Below are positions 1-8,367 of a stretch of DNA of 64,000 nt, in pieces. The notes beneath the pieces are model-generated. The model saw only the letters and a list, made by a program, of their open reading frames with translations, searched no databases and was not told where the DNA came from. Origin of the DNA: Methylophaga sp. (GTDB taxonomy: Bacteria; Pseudomonadota; Gammaproteobacteria; Nitrosococcales; Methylophagaceae); the NCBI GenBank assembly GCA_002696735.1, contig NZSL01000015.1:125520-189519 (forward strand), written 5' to 3'. The number at the start of each line of letters is the position of its first letter. Positions within the stretch are counted from its first letter, which is position 1. The position numbers were made by a program, and so were the translations under genes.

Positions 1-1223
1 GAAATATGCTGAGATGTCATCGCTAGTCTAGAGCTAAATTCTTCGAGAATGACATCACCAATATTGTGGCCCATTGCTGAGTTAAGCGTTTTAAAGTTCT
101 TTAAATCCACAAACATAAGTGCTGCGTATTTACTCGAATGATTTGCAGAGTCGATTAACTCCTTAAGCATAGACATCATTGATGACTTGTTAGGAAGGTG
201 AGTCAATGAGTCATAATGAGATAAATGATCGATTTGCCGACGCGCTTGTTTTAAATCACTGACATCATTGAATGACGCAATGTAATTTGTGACATTTCCT
301 CTCTCATCTTTAACTAAGTTGATACGCAGCCATTCTGGAAACTCTTGACCATTCTTTCTTTTATTCCATATTTCGCCTTGCCAGTAGCCTTTTTCGTGGA
401 TATTGCGCCACATTTCTCGGTAAAAGTCGGCAGATTGACGGCCTGATTTCAGAATAGATGGATCCTGACCAATCACCTCGTTTTGAGAATAACCCGTGAT
501 AGAAGAGAAAGCGCGATTAACTCTGACTATTTTTTTATCAGTGCCGGTTATCATTTTCGCTTCATTTGAGTCAAAAGCGGTTGCTGCAATCCTCAGTTCG
601 TGCTCAGTTTCTTTTTGCTTGGTAATATCTATTACAACACCGCTAAACCGAGTAGCAACACCTTTAGAATCCCTCTCAGTAGCTAGTCCTTTAGCCAAAA
701 GCCATTGAGTTTTGTGTCCAGGGCACTTAACACGATGTTCACATTCAAATTTATCTGTTAATCCGTCAATGTGATCATTGATAGCTTTTTGAAGTTCTGT
801 TACATCATCGGTATGGACAATATTCAGCCAGGTTTCAACTTTGTTATTGATGCCACCACATTGTTCTAATAGGTTCGACCAATTACCTGCATAATCGTAG
901 ATCTTTTCATTGAGTCGCCAATCCCATAACCCATCACCGGCTCTATCAAGTGCAAAGCGCCACCTTTCTTCAATGGCGATTTGTTTTTTCATCGCATTAC
1001 TAGAATCGATAAAAAACTTTCTGGTGAGTGCGTACAGAAGAAGTGCCGTTAAAATAACAAAGCCCCAGCCTTTAATGATGCTTAGCCAATGAAGAGTTTG
1101 TTTGTCAAACGGTAAACTGTTAAGAAGTCTGTCAGATAACAGAATCCAGAGTATAGAGACGAATGCGTATATGGCTGCAATTTTGAACGCATTTCTGTTG
1201 ATACTGAGATAAGTTTTATTCAA
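1..1223 (-). CDS. Membrane PAS-PAS-GGDEF diguanylate cyclase, C-terminus cut by window edge
   Basis: The minus strand reads openly from a TTG at 1223 to position 1 and continues outside the window. Two hydrophobic stretches (about residues 9-30 and 50-72) predict an inner-membrane anchor. A PAS_3-like segment with a HTDD turn follows, then a second PAS with VNRAF and ITGYS motifs and a WQGEIWNKRKNG block. The start of a GGDEF domain is seen (HYDSLTHLPNK, FVDLKNF, MGHNIGD); the GGDEF motif itself lies beyond the edge. TTG is chosen because an in-frame TAA lies two codons upstream and the first ATG is after both membrane segments. No strong ribosome site is visible. By family, it would make cyclic di-GMP from GTP. 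Whether an EAL domain follows cannot be seen. Confidence 0.85.
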   Translation of the reverse strand, partial: MNKTYLSINRNAFKIAAIYAFVSILWILLSDRLLNSLPFDKQTLHWLSIIKGWGFVILTALLLYALTRKFFIDSSNAMKKQIAIEERWRFALDRAGDGLWDWRLNEKIYDYAGNWSNLLEQCGGINNKVETWLNIVHTDDVTELQKAINDHIDGLTDKFECEHRVKCPGHKTQWLLAKGLATERDSKGVATRFSGVVIDITKQKETEHELRIAATAFDSNEAKMITGTDKKIVRVNRAFSSITGYSQNEVIGQDPSILKSGRQSADFYREMWRNIHEKGYWQGEIWNKRKNGQEFPEWLRINLVKDERGNVTNYIASFNDVSDLKQARRQIDHLSHYDSLTHLPNKSSMMSMLKELIDSANHSSKYAALMFVDLKNFKTLNSAMGHNIGDVILEEFSSRLAMTSQHI

Positions 1224-1327
1224 GGCTTAGAGCACACGTTAAGTAAAATCGGTTATTAGATATATCTGCTAGGTGTTTGTTTCAAATGGATGTAAATACT
1301 CGACTGCGTTAAAGCCGTTAGATTTGG

Positions 1328-1696
1328 GTGAAACTGATATTTTATATTCCAACTACAAACATAATCAGTCATGTTGACCGCATCGGTCTAAGCATAGATG
1401 CTATGGGTGGTCATCACATCAAGTTAATCAATAAGACAAAGTTACAATCATTAGTGTGTAAATTGCCTTTTGCATCGATGAGAAATTACATTTTAAGGGA
1501 GTTTATTAAGAACACTAGAGCTATAGATTATATAGAGAATAAATTTTCAGTTGAAAAAAAATCTCAAAAATTTAATGGTTACCATTACCGCAAAAAAATC
1601 CCTAAAAATGATCCTACTCCTACTCCTACTCCTACTCCTACTCCTACTCCTACTCCTACTCCTACTCCTACTATTTACTTATATTTTTCATTTTGA
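1328..1696 (+). CDS. Hypothetical protein with (Pro-Thr)10 tract
   Basis: A GTG-initiated frame of 122 codons. The first hundred residues resemble no family I recognise and have no signal peptide. The C-terminal part is a run of ten Pro-Thr dipeptides encoded by a perfect hexanucleotide tandem repeat, followed by a short hydrophobic tail (IYLYFSF). The hexamer length is a multiple of three, so copy-number change would alter the length of the tract without shifting the frame. There is no convincing ribosome-binding site. The frame may be an accidental opening in AT-rich sequence, so this is only a candidate. Confidence 0.25.
   Translation: MKLIFYIPTTNIISHVDRIGLSIDAMGGHHIKLINKTKLQSLVCKLPFASMRNYILREFIKNTRAIDYIENKFSVEKKSQKFNGYHYRKKIPKNDPTPTPTPTPTPTPTPTPTPTIYLYFSF
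1613..1672 (+). repeat. Tandem hexanucleotide repeat, CCTACT x 10
   Basis: Ten perfect contiguous copies of CCTACT. They lie inside the candidate frame 1328-1696 and about 150 bases upstream of the GGDEF-EAL gene at 1824. Perfect short tandem repeats of this length are prone to slippage. The effect here would be on protein length, or on spacing in the leader of the downstream gene. Confidence 0.95.
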
Positions 1697-1823
1697 GCCT
1701 TATTCGAAGAATTAAAGTGATCCAAATGATGTAAATTGTTACAAGAGAGCTCTATCTCACAATAGATATAAAAAAACTTAGATTCATAATAATTAGAGTT
1801 CCGAATGGTACTGGGGAATAAAA

Positions 1824-4800
1824 ATGATTAAACCACCTGTTCCTGATAATGAAAAAAATAGACTACAGGCGCTTATTGACTTGGGGCTTTTGGATTCAGC
1901 GGCTGAAGAACGGTTTGACCAACTGACTCGTATAGCTGCAAGTTATTTTAATGTAAAAATATGTTTGGTTTCATTGGTCGATATTGATAGGCAATGGTTT
2001 AAGTCAAAAGTTGGTTTGGATGCATGTGAGACTTCTAGGGATATTTCATTTTGTGGGCATGCTATTTTGCAAAATGAAATTATGATGATCCCAGATAGCC
2101 GTAAAGATCATCGTTTTCAGAATAATCCACTTGTGACTGGTGAGCCGCATGTAATTTTCTATGCTGGAGCACCATTATCCACTAAGGATGACTACAAAGT
2201 TGGTACATTATGTTTAATTGATGATAAACCCCGCACTTTGGATTCAAAACAACTTGCTGCACTTCGTGATTTTGCTGATGTAATTGAGCGAGAAATAAAT
2301 AATTTATCTCACAGACAAATAGAGCTAGAGCGAGAAGAGTTTGCTGTTCGAACTCAGCGTATGCTAGCCGTTTTTCCAGATATTGTTTTTATCATCACAA
2401 ATGACTTTAGATATGTAGCCTCCAACAATCATCAAGATTTATATCTTTCTCAAGCTGAATTTATTGGACGAAAGGTAAGTGAAATATTACCTCATGATAT
2501 TGCTTTGTTATTTGAAAACTCCATAAACCAAGCATTTGAAACAAATGAATTGGTAGCATTTCATTACATCTTGCAGATAGCTGAGGTACAAAAATATTTC
2601 GAGGCAAGAGCTAAGCGGATTAGTGCGACAGAAGCTTTGGTAGTCGTAAGGAACACGACTGAAGATCATGCACGCATGGCTGAGTTAGAACGGCTATCTA
2701 TGGTCGCACAGCAAACAACAAATGCTGTAATCATTACAGATATTGATAAAAAAGTGTTGTGGGTCAATGACGCTTTTGAAAAAATTTCAGGATATTCTTT
2801 AGATGAAATTATAGGGAAGTCGCCGGGAGCCGTTCTTCAAGGATCAGAGACCAATTCCGAAACCATTAGAACTATGCGGGAAGCATATAAGAATCAGGAA
2901 AGTTATTCTGTCGACATTATTAACTACAACAAAAATGGAAATCCTTATTGGGTTCGTATCGTATGTAATCCATGGTTTGATAACTCAGGTGAGCTCAAAG
3001 GTTATATTGCTATTCAATCGGATATAAATCAGGAAATCGAAAATATTCAACAAATACAGCGGAATCAAACATTATTGAACGCTGTAATCGATGCCAACTC
3101 AATCGGAATCTGGATCCTAAATTTACAGACGCGCACGCTTGAAATCAATGAAAATTGGGCAAAACTACTTGGTTATACACTCCAGGAATTAATGCCCGTT
3201 AACATGGATACTTGGCAAAACCTCACTCACCCTGATGACTTAAAAAAATGCCTCAAAATGTTTGAGGACTACGATAAAGGATTAATCAACTATTACGAAT
3301 CCCCAATCAGAATGAAACACAAGAAAGGGGAGTGGGTTTGGATTAGAACAAGGGGGAGTATCACCACCAGAACTGAAGATGGTAAAGCAGAGTTTACACT
3401 AGGCACCCACCTAGATATTAATGCTCAAATGATTGCGGAAGCCAATTTAAAAGAGCAGTACGATTACATGCAAATGATTTTTGAGAACATGATTGATGGT
3501 GTCGTAATCGTTGATTTTAATAGGAAAATTCAATTATTCAACCCATCTTCAGAATTGATCTTTGGCTATTCTCATAAAGAAATGATCAATCAAAATATTA
3601 AAATATTACTCCCCGATTTTGATGAGATCCCACACGATGGGCGGCTTCAATACACTGAGGCTAATCGTAAAAATGGTGAAGCTTTTCCGATGGAAATTGG
3701 AATTGTTGAGAGCAAATACAACCGTGAGACAATTTTCGTGGGTATGTTCAGGGATGTAACTGAACGTAAAAATGCTGAAGAGGCTATTCACAAATTAGCT
3801 TATTTTGATGGACTTTCAGGGCTTCCAAACCGACGGTTAATGTTTGACCGTCTACAGCAAGCATTATTGAAAAGTGTTCGGCATGAAACACACATGGCGA
3901 TAATCTTCATCGATTTTGATAACTTCAAACAAATCAACGACAGCCTCGGTCATGATGTGGGCGATTTATTACTCAAACAAATTTCTATACGCTTAAGTAC
4001 ATTAGTTAGGGAAAGCGACACTGTAGCCCGTTTGGGTGGTGATGAATTTATACTTATATTAGAGGATTTAGACTCTCAACTTGATATAGCTCTTTCTCAA
4101 GCTGAAAGTGTAGCTGAAGGGGTTAAGGCGCAGCTTAATAAACCTTATGAACTTAATGGAACTGTCTATGCTGGATCATGTTCGATTGGAATTGCGATTG
4201 CCGATGAACAGTCAATTACAGCTTCCGAGCTACTTAAGCAAGCAGATTTAGCAATGTACCAGGCTAAACTTGCAGGTAAAAATGCCATAAAGTTTTTCTC
4301 TGTCGAAATGCAAGAAAAAGTTAACATCCGTATGAGGCTTGAACAAGATCTTCGAACAACTTTGTTAAATGAGGATTTTGAACTTTTTTATCAGCCTCAA
4401 GTTGATAAAAATGGTAAACGTATCGGAGCTGAGGCGTTATTACGTTGGAAGCATCCAGAACAAGGCATGATTTCTCCAATGCAATTTATTCCAATTGCCG
4501 AGGAAAGTGGATTAATCATTCCAATCGGTCGCTGGGTTTTAAAGCAAGCATGTCAAAGTTTAGTTCGTTGGGCAGAAAACCCAGTTCTCGTTGATGTGAT
4601 TTTGGCGGTAAACATCAGTGTGGTTGAGCTTAGTCAAGATGACTGGGTAGATAGTGTACTGAATACACTTCAAGTTACGGGGGCAAACCCATCCAAATTG
4701 AAACTTGAGGTAACTGAAAGCGTTATGGCTTTTGATATTGAAATGGTAATAACCAAATTAACGGTATTGCGTAAAAAGGGGATCTCTATAGCTCTTGATG

Positions 4801-5087
4801 ATTTTGGTACAGGCTATTCGTCTCTAACATACTTGAAAAGCCTGCCTTTAAATCAACTCAAAATTGACCAAAGCTTTGTAAGGGACATTCTGGTTGATCC
4901 TAATGATTTGGCTATTGCCGAAACCATTATCAATTTAGCTTACATGATGGATTTGGACGTGATTGCAGAGGGTGTGGAAACTGAAGAACAGCTCAAAATA
5001 CTTAAAGACAAGGGGTGTAAGTCATTCCAAGGATATTTATTTGGTAGGCCTGAACCAATAGAGGCTTTTGAACAGACTTTTATTTGA
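1824..5087 (+). CDS. GAF-PAS(x4)-GGDEF-EAL cyclic-di-GMP enzyme
   Basis: A 1087-residue soluble multidomain protein. An N-terminal GAF domain (about 5-165; FCGHAI, GTLCLID) precedes four PAS-type modules (about 175-285, 288-400, 405-535, 540-655). The second has a LOV-like GKSPGAVLQG stretch but lacks the flavin-binding cysteine of true LOV domains. The GGDEF domain starts near residue 658 with an intact GGDEF at 738-742. The EAL domain has EAL at 870-872, DDFGTGYSS near 992 and AEGVET, so both synthesis and hydrolysis of cyclic di-GMP are chemically possible. There is no membrane segment or signal peptide. The start ATG follows a GGGGA stretch. A strong hairpin follows the stop codon. Confidence 0.93.
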   Translation: MIKPPVPDNEKNRLQALIDLGLLDSAAEERFDQLTRIAASYFNVKICLVSLVDIDRQWFKSKVGLDACETSRDISFCGHAILQNEIMMIPDSRKDHRFQNNPLVTGEPHVIFYAGAPLSTKDDYKVGTLCLIDDKPRTLDSKQLAALRDFADVIEREINNLSHRQIELEREEFAVRTQRMLAVFPDIVFIITNDFRYVASNNHQDLYLSQAEFIGRKVSEILPHDIALLFENSINQAFETNELVAFHYILQIAEVQKYFEARAKRISATEALVVVRNTTEDHARMAELERLSMVAQQTTNAVIITDIDKKVLWVNDAFEKISGYSLDEIIGKSPGAVLQGSETNSETIRTMREAYKNQESYSVDIINYNKNGNPYWVRIVCNPWFDNSGELKGYIAIQSDINQEIENIQQIQRNQTLLNAVIDANSIGIWILNLQTRTLEINENWAKLLGYTLQELMPVNMDTWQNLTHPDDLKKCLKMFEDYDKGLINYYESPIRMKHKKGEWVWIRTRGSITTRTEDGKAEFTLGTHLDINAQMIAEANLKEQYDYMQMIFENMIDGVVIVDFNRKIQLFNPSSELIFGYSHKEMINQNIKILLPDFDEIPHDGRLQYTEANRKNGEAFPMEIGIVESKYNRETIFVGMFRDVTERKNAEEAIHKLAYFDGLSGLPNRRLMFDRLQQALLKSVRHETHMAIIFIDFDNFKQINDSLGHDVGDLLLKQISIRLSTLVRESDTVARLGGDEFILILEDLDSQLDIALSQAESVAEGVKAQLNKPYELNGTVYAGSCSIGIAIADEQSITASELLKQADLAMYQAKLAGKNAIKFFSVEMQEKVNIRMRLEQDLRTTLLNEDFELFYQPQVDKNGKRIGAEALLRWKHPEQGMISPMQFIPIAEESGLIIPIGRWVLKQACQSLVRWAENPVLVDVILAVNISVVELSQDDWVDSVLNTLQVTGANPSKLKLEVTESVMAFDIEMVITKLTVLRKKGISIALDDFGTGYSSLTYLKSLPLNQLKIDQSFVRDILVDPNDLAIAETIINLAYMMDLDVIAEGVETEEQLKILKDKGCKSFQGYLFGRPEPIEAFEQTFI

Positions 5088-5103
5088 TCTGATTTCTGTA
5101 ACC

Positions 5104-5132
5104 AACATGGGATGCTGTAAGCATCCCTGTTG
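5104..5132. terminator. Bidirectional intrinsic-type terminator hairpin
   Basis: GGGATGC (5109-5115), loop TGTAA, GCATCCC (5121-5127), extended by an AACA/TGTT pairing around a bulged T. It lies 20 bases after the GGDEF-EAL stop and just beyond the stop of the minus-strand PEP-CTERM remnant, so it can serve both strands. The T tract is short (TGTTGTTT). Confidence 0.7.
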
Positions 5133-5150
5133 TTTAAAGTTGAATTATTA

Positions 5151-5391
5151 TTATGCCTTTTGTTTTGTCCGCCGGCGCATCGCTATAAATCCTACTATTC
5201 CAGATCCAAATAACCATATTGCTGCTGGCAATGGCACTTCTGATGGGGGTAAAAAAACCAAGTAGCGAAGAAGTAGCAAAGTTTTGATTATTAACATTCT
5301 GAAGTAACTCGTTAGATGTGCCATTTGAGCTTAGGAAACCAAGCATCTGCAATTTGTAATTAACTCCTTTTGAATCTGGAAAATCCGGCAT
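5151..5391 (-). pseudogene. Frameshifted C-terminal remnant of a PEP-CTERM exported protein
   Basis: The minus strand encodes an unmistakable PEP-CTERM sorting signal: VPLPAAIWLFGSG, then IVGFIAM, then basic RRRTKQK and a TAA at 5151-5153. The upstream reading (MPDFPDSKGV... through NFATSSLLGF) is in another frame, and the two join at a run of seven T residues on the minus strand. Losing one T would give a continuous reading into the LPPSEVPLP segment. An in-frame TAG lies three codons before the ATG, so the exported N-terminal part is missing. In this family the signal is recognised by an exosortase and the proteins accompany exopolysaccharide loci. The frameshift is inferred. A 48-residue frame starting at an internal ATG also ends in the motif and could be an alternative small gene. 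Confidence 0.7.
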
Positions 5392-5620
5392 GAAATAGCC
5401 CTAAGCAGAATCTCCTGCACTTTAGTTTAAGAGAAAATTCTAATTTTGAACTCAGTTATTTATTGGGGGGATTGCACAAACACTAATGATTAGAGCTAGT
5501 CTATGTAATCACTGTTTACGATTTTAATAGTTTGGTTACTCGGTAAAACTGTGTAGTGGTTAACTATATGTCACCATATAAAATATCTTCACATTAACTA
5601 TCGTTCAGTTGTCATCTAGC

Positions 5621-5959
5621 TCACTCGAAAATAGAATATTTAAAGCTGACAATACCTCTAGATTCATCAGAGAAAAGTTCTTTTTGAATGCGGGCTTTAC
5701 CGAATATTTGATATAAAACGTGCAGTCCATCTTCACAAGGATGTCCCGGTTCACCCAGCATAGAGTACATAGAACCGGATTTGGTTTTACCAAATCTTTT
5801 CTCCTCGTCCAACTCTACAATGAGTGTGCTGAAACGAGCCAGTCGATCATTCAAGCTATAGCCAATGAAAAATTCTCCTGACTCTCCAGATGGCAAGTTT
5901 AAACAGATGATATTCCAGTTAATCAATTGAATATCTGAACGGGGCAAACCAATCAGCAT
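5621..5959 (-). CDS. Hypothetical protein, last gene of the XRE/LAGLIDADG/AAA+ cassette
   Basis: A 112-residue cytoplasmic protein with no signal peptide, no membrane segment and no motif I can assign. It is rich in charged residues and has a GEPGHPCEDGLH stretch in the C-terminal half. The start ATG follows an AAGGAG ribosome site on the minus strand (CTCCTT at 5964-5969), so it is very likely translated. It begins 59 bases after the AAA+ ATPase stop on the same strand, which suggests cotranscription and a shared role. It could be a partner or target of the ATPase, but this is inferred only from position. Confidence 0.65.
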   Translation of the reverse strand: MLIGLPRSDIQLINWNIICLNLPSGESGEFFIGYSLNDRLARFSTLIVELDEEKRFGKTKSGSMYSMLGEPGHPCEDGLHVLYQIFGKARIQKELFSDESRGIVSFKYSIFE

Positions 5960-6018
5960 TACTTTCTCCTTGTGAGTAATAGTTGTCTGCTCTAGCAGGT
6001 GTTTTTTATTATCTCCTC

Positions 6019-7134
6019 TCAGATTTCGGCCAAAAACCCGATGCCCCTTACTTTTGGCTTGGTTAATGAGGGTGAGACATCTTTTGGTAGAATCACGATA
6101 GGTTTAACTTTAGCTTTTGAACGCTGTACTGCATTCGCCATAGCATTTTCAAGCTGGATCCTTGCTATACGAGGAGATACAGTTACAAGCTTATTAATAA
6201 CTTTTAAATCGAGCTCAACAGCAAAGTGCTCTCCCCAGGGTTCCAGTAACAGCTCAGTGTAAATGGAGTGGATAATGGCTATTGATTGCTCATTGGTTGG
6301 CAGAGAGATCTTTATCTCTAACATCCGAGATCTAATCGGTTCGGGGATTCTCTCGGGATAATTCGCAGACGCTATCCAAATGATTGAGCTGACATCAAAA
6401 GGAATTTCCAGGTACTCATCAATAAATCTTTTAGCGGTGTGCTTTTCTAAAAGACTGTACATTGGCCCCATCGGATCGTGTCTCGTATCAACCGATGCTT
6501 TATCCAGTTCATCCAACATAATAATGGGATTGGCAAAACGGCTAGATCGGATGCTGTTGCTGATAAAACCCGGTTTGCTGTCACTCCATGAACTGGCACC
6601 GCCTGCAACGACAAAGCCTGATGACACTGTAGAGTAATCAAGCGAATAAAAGTCTGTACCTAATACTGATGCCAGCTCGGAAATAAATCGTGTTTTGCCT
6701 ACACCGGGGGGGCCAGATAATAACAGGGGAGGCATTGAAAACAGGTTGGGCGTCACTAAGCTTCCCAGTAAACATGCATTTTTACAAATATTGATAACGT
6801 CACTGAAATTACCAAACTGTTTGGCAAGGTCATCAAGCTTATGAATTACCTCAGGTTCGGGAGTAGCTAAAGGCTTATGGTTAGGCTCTTTTAGTAGAGC
6901 CCGCAGAATCATTTTTCGTTTGCCGCTGGTTTCATTGTCGTACACACGATTGACTAGGGATTTGTCATAAATAACCTTATGGTTTTTTGCTGACAAGGCC
7001 TCTTGTTCCAACATCTCATCATAAGATTCTTCATCAAAAAACTTGGGAGGTTGAGTCTTATTGGCTTCTGCTTTATCAATTAATTTTTGTAACGTGGACT
7101 TATCCATAATTATTCTCGGTAAAAATTTTTGCAT
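6019..7134 (-). CDS. Lon-like AAA+ ATPase without protease domain
   Basis: A 371-residue AAA+ protein. Walker A is GPPGVGKT at about residues 141-148 and Walker B is IIMLDELDK. Sensor/arginine-finger-like sequences follow (ASANYPERIP, PIRSRM). The ATPase core resembles that of Lon, but the protein ends soon after the small helical subdomain. The Lon N-domain and the Ser-Lys protease domain are both absent, so it can unfold or remodel but not cleave. An internal ATG at 7107 (MDKSTLQ) with an upstream GAG is a reasonable alternative start; the first ATG has GGAG only one or two bases away. It lies between a LAGLIDADG-like gene (33-base gap) and an unknown gene (59-base gap), all on the minus strand. 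Its substrate is unknown. Confidence 0.85.
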   Translation of the reverse strand: MQKFLPRIIMDKSTLQKLIDKAEANKTQPPKFFDEESYDEMLEQEALSAKNHKVIYDKSLVNRVYDNETSGKRKMILRALLKEPNHKPLATPEPEVIHKLDDLAKQFGNFSDVINICKNACLLGSLVTPNLFSMPPLLLSGPPGVGKTRFISELASVLGTDFYSLDYSTVSSGFVVAGGASSWSDSKPGFISNSIRSSRFANPIIMLDELDKASVDTRHDPMGPMYSLLEKHTAKRFIDEYLEIPFDVSSIIWIASANYPERIPEPIRSRMLEIKISLPTNEQSIAIIHSIYTELLLEPWGEHFAVELDLKVINKLVTVSPRIARIQLENAMANAVQRSKAKVKPIVILPKDVSPSLTKPKVRGIGFLAEI

Positions 7135-7167
7135 ACTCCAACCACCCGGCTGGGGTATGTGAAAAAC

Positions 7168-7656
7168 TCATTTCAGCCGTGAGATCTTCTGTGCCCATTT
7201 TTCGCGAATTTTGTAAATTTCCGGTGGCCATCCTTTAGCCCCTGGACGCTTGCCCATGAGACCTTCCTCCCACATGGCAAATACCGCATCTGCTTCATGA
7301 CTTTTTCGCTTCAAAAATGGACGGACTTTACGAATGACATTAAGCGCATGGTGACTATCGAATACCAACGCATAACTTTGTCGATTCATTTTTTCGGTTC
7401 TAACCCCTTTTGTGATTGCCCCAGACTCATCGATTACTCTCTTAAAATGCTCAAGTACTTCCAGATTGTTTTGTGTGATTGCAACTTTCACCCGATGTGT
7501 AATCGTGTCGTAGCCTTTACGAGTCTGACGAGCAATTCCTATCCAGCCTTCACCATCAATGAATCCTGCAGCCCATGCCAAATCCAGCATCTTCTGAATT
7601 GATTCATCACGTGAATGGTCTGTTGAATTAACCGGTGAAGTCATTAATATACTCAT
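7168..7656 (-). CDS. LAGLIDADG-type endonuclease-like protein
   Basis: A 162-residue protein with one LAGLIDADG-type helix, AGFIDGEG at about residues 30-37, followed by a beta-rich segment (WIGIARQ, HRVKVAITQNN) as in single-motif LAGLIDADG enzymes. Those act as homodimers that cut long, near-palindromic DNA sites. The acidic residues at the motif end (D and E of DGEG) are present, so catalysis is possible. It is not inside an intron or intein but free-standing in an operon between an XRE regulator and an AAA+ ATPase. That could mean a domesticated nuclease or DNA-binding role. The start may be the second Met (MTSPVNS). Confidence 0.75.
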   Translation of the reverse strand: MSILMTSPVNSTDHSRDESIQKMLDLAWAAGFIDGEGWIGIARQTRKGYDTITHRVKVAITQNNLEVLEHFKRVIDESGAITKGVRTEKMNRQSYALVFDSHHALNVIRKVRPFLKRKSHEADAVFAMWEEGLMGKRPGAKGWPPEIYKIREKWAQKISRLK

Positions 7657-7707
7657 TGAGTACCTCTCTAGGCAAAAATAAAGACGAATGCTTTCGTCTT
7701 ATGGTTG

Positions 7708-7938
7708 CTAAATGTACTCTATGTGTACTTTGTTGTCAAGTAATCTGTATTTGATTTTATGTTTAATACAAAATAGCTCTAGCAACCCTTCCGTCATAGC
7801 CCGATGGTTTTCTTTGCCTTTATCAATTTCCCAGTTCTGCCAAGTCCTTCGGTTTACCAATACTGTTTTACCAGCATCTTCTTGAGTAAGCCCAAGGCTT
7901 TTGCGTAATTTCCTTAATTGGTCAGGTTCAATCGGCAT
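7708..7938 (-). CDS. Small XRE-family HTH regulator
   Basis: A 76-residue protein almost filled by one XRE/Cro-type helix-turn-helix (LRKLRKSLGLTQEDAGKT, then RTWQNWE). It is the first gene of a four-gene minus-strand cassette and the likely regulator of it. A TATAAT box and a perfect 12-bp palindrome lie 34-64 bases upstream, consistent with autorepression. The nearest comparable proteins are small plasmid or phage-type repressors. No partner toxin is recognisable. Confidence 0.8.
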   Translation of the reverse strand: MPIEPDQLRKLRKSLGLTQEDAGKTVLVNRRTWQNWEIDKGKENHRAMTEGLLELFCIKHKIKYRLLDNKVHIEYI

Positions 7939-7971
7939 AGAGTAGTTACTTTAAATATACGACAGAGTTTC

Positions 7972-8002
7972 ATTATACCCACAAGGATAATCAATGCATT
8001 GA
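7972..8002 (-). promoter_or_regulatory. Candidate promoter and operator of the XRE cassette
   Basis: On the minus strand a perfect TATAAT (7977-7972) lies 34 bases before the XRE start codon. A perfect palindrome TCAATGCATTGA (7991-8002) covers the expected -35 position. Binding of a dimeric XRE protein there would block RNA polymerase. No DNA-binding consensus is known for this protein. Confidence 0.45.
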
Positions 8003-8094
8003 ATACAGACACACCATATATAAGTAATGGGTCTAGTCAAAGTGCTTCTCAGAGTGTCTTCATAGCCAGTATGGATTGAATCTTTAATGGACAG

Positions 8095-8325
8095 TTAAAG
8101 AGCCCAGGACATCCCAAAAGCTATATGTGATTGCTGATTAGCAACGTGAAAAGCCTTTTGTTTTAATTCAGTGGGATTTTCATTTGGCGTCATATTGTTT
8201 ACTCGATAGACATTATTTTTGATCATGTTCGATATACGATAGTGCGTTATGACGATAATTTTTATTAAAGCACAACTACCCATATTTAGGCAGTTAAATC
8301 CCCAAACCTTTACTAATTGTTCCAA
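8095..8325 (-). CDS. Doubtful small hypothetical protein downstream of hsdR
   Basis: A 76-codon frame 42 bases beyond the hsdR stop on the same strand. The C-terminal half (from the ATG at MTPNENPTEL) looks more protein-like than the first half, which reads as low-complexity hydrophobic sequence. A 32-residue product from that inner ATG is as likely as the full frame. I recognise no family. The 429-base stretch 7939-8367 otherwise holds only the candidate XRE promoter. Confidence 0.25.
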   Translation of the reverse strand: MEQLVKVWGFNCLNMGSCALIKIIVITHYRISNMIKNNVYRVNNMTPNENPTELKQKAFHVANQQSHIAFGMSWAL

Positions 8326-8367
8326 TATGAGCAGTTGGGATGTAAAGTTAAATTTAGAATGAGCGTA

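Noticed and set aside
1613..1672. CRISPR or phase-variable frameshift repeat
   Set aside because: The repeats are contiguous with no spacers, and six-base units do not change the reading frame.
2770..2860. LOV photoreceptor domain in the GGDEF-EAL protein
   Set aside because: The flavin-binding cysteine is missing from the GKSPGAVLQG stretch, so it is treated as an ordinary PAS domain.
5068..5265. Plus-strand frame overlapping the GGDEF-EAL gene end
   Set aside because: It is the shadow of the PEP-CTERM remnant on the other strand and crosses a hairpin.
6019..7134. Full Lon protease
   Set aside because: The protease domain with catalytic Ser-Lys and the N-domain are absent.
7168..7656. Homing endonuclease inside an intron or intein
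   Set aside because: It is a free-standing gene; flanking genes are not interrupted.
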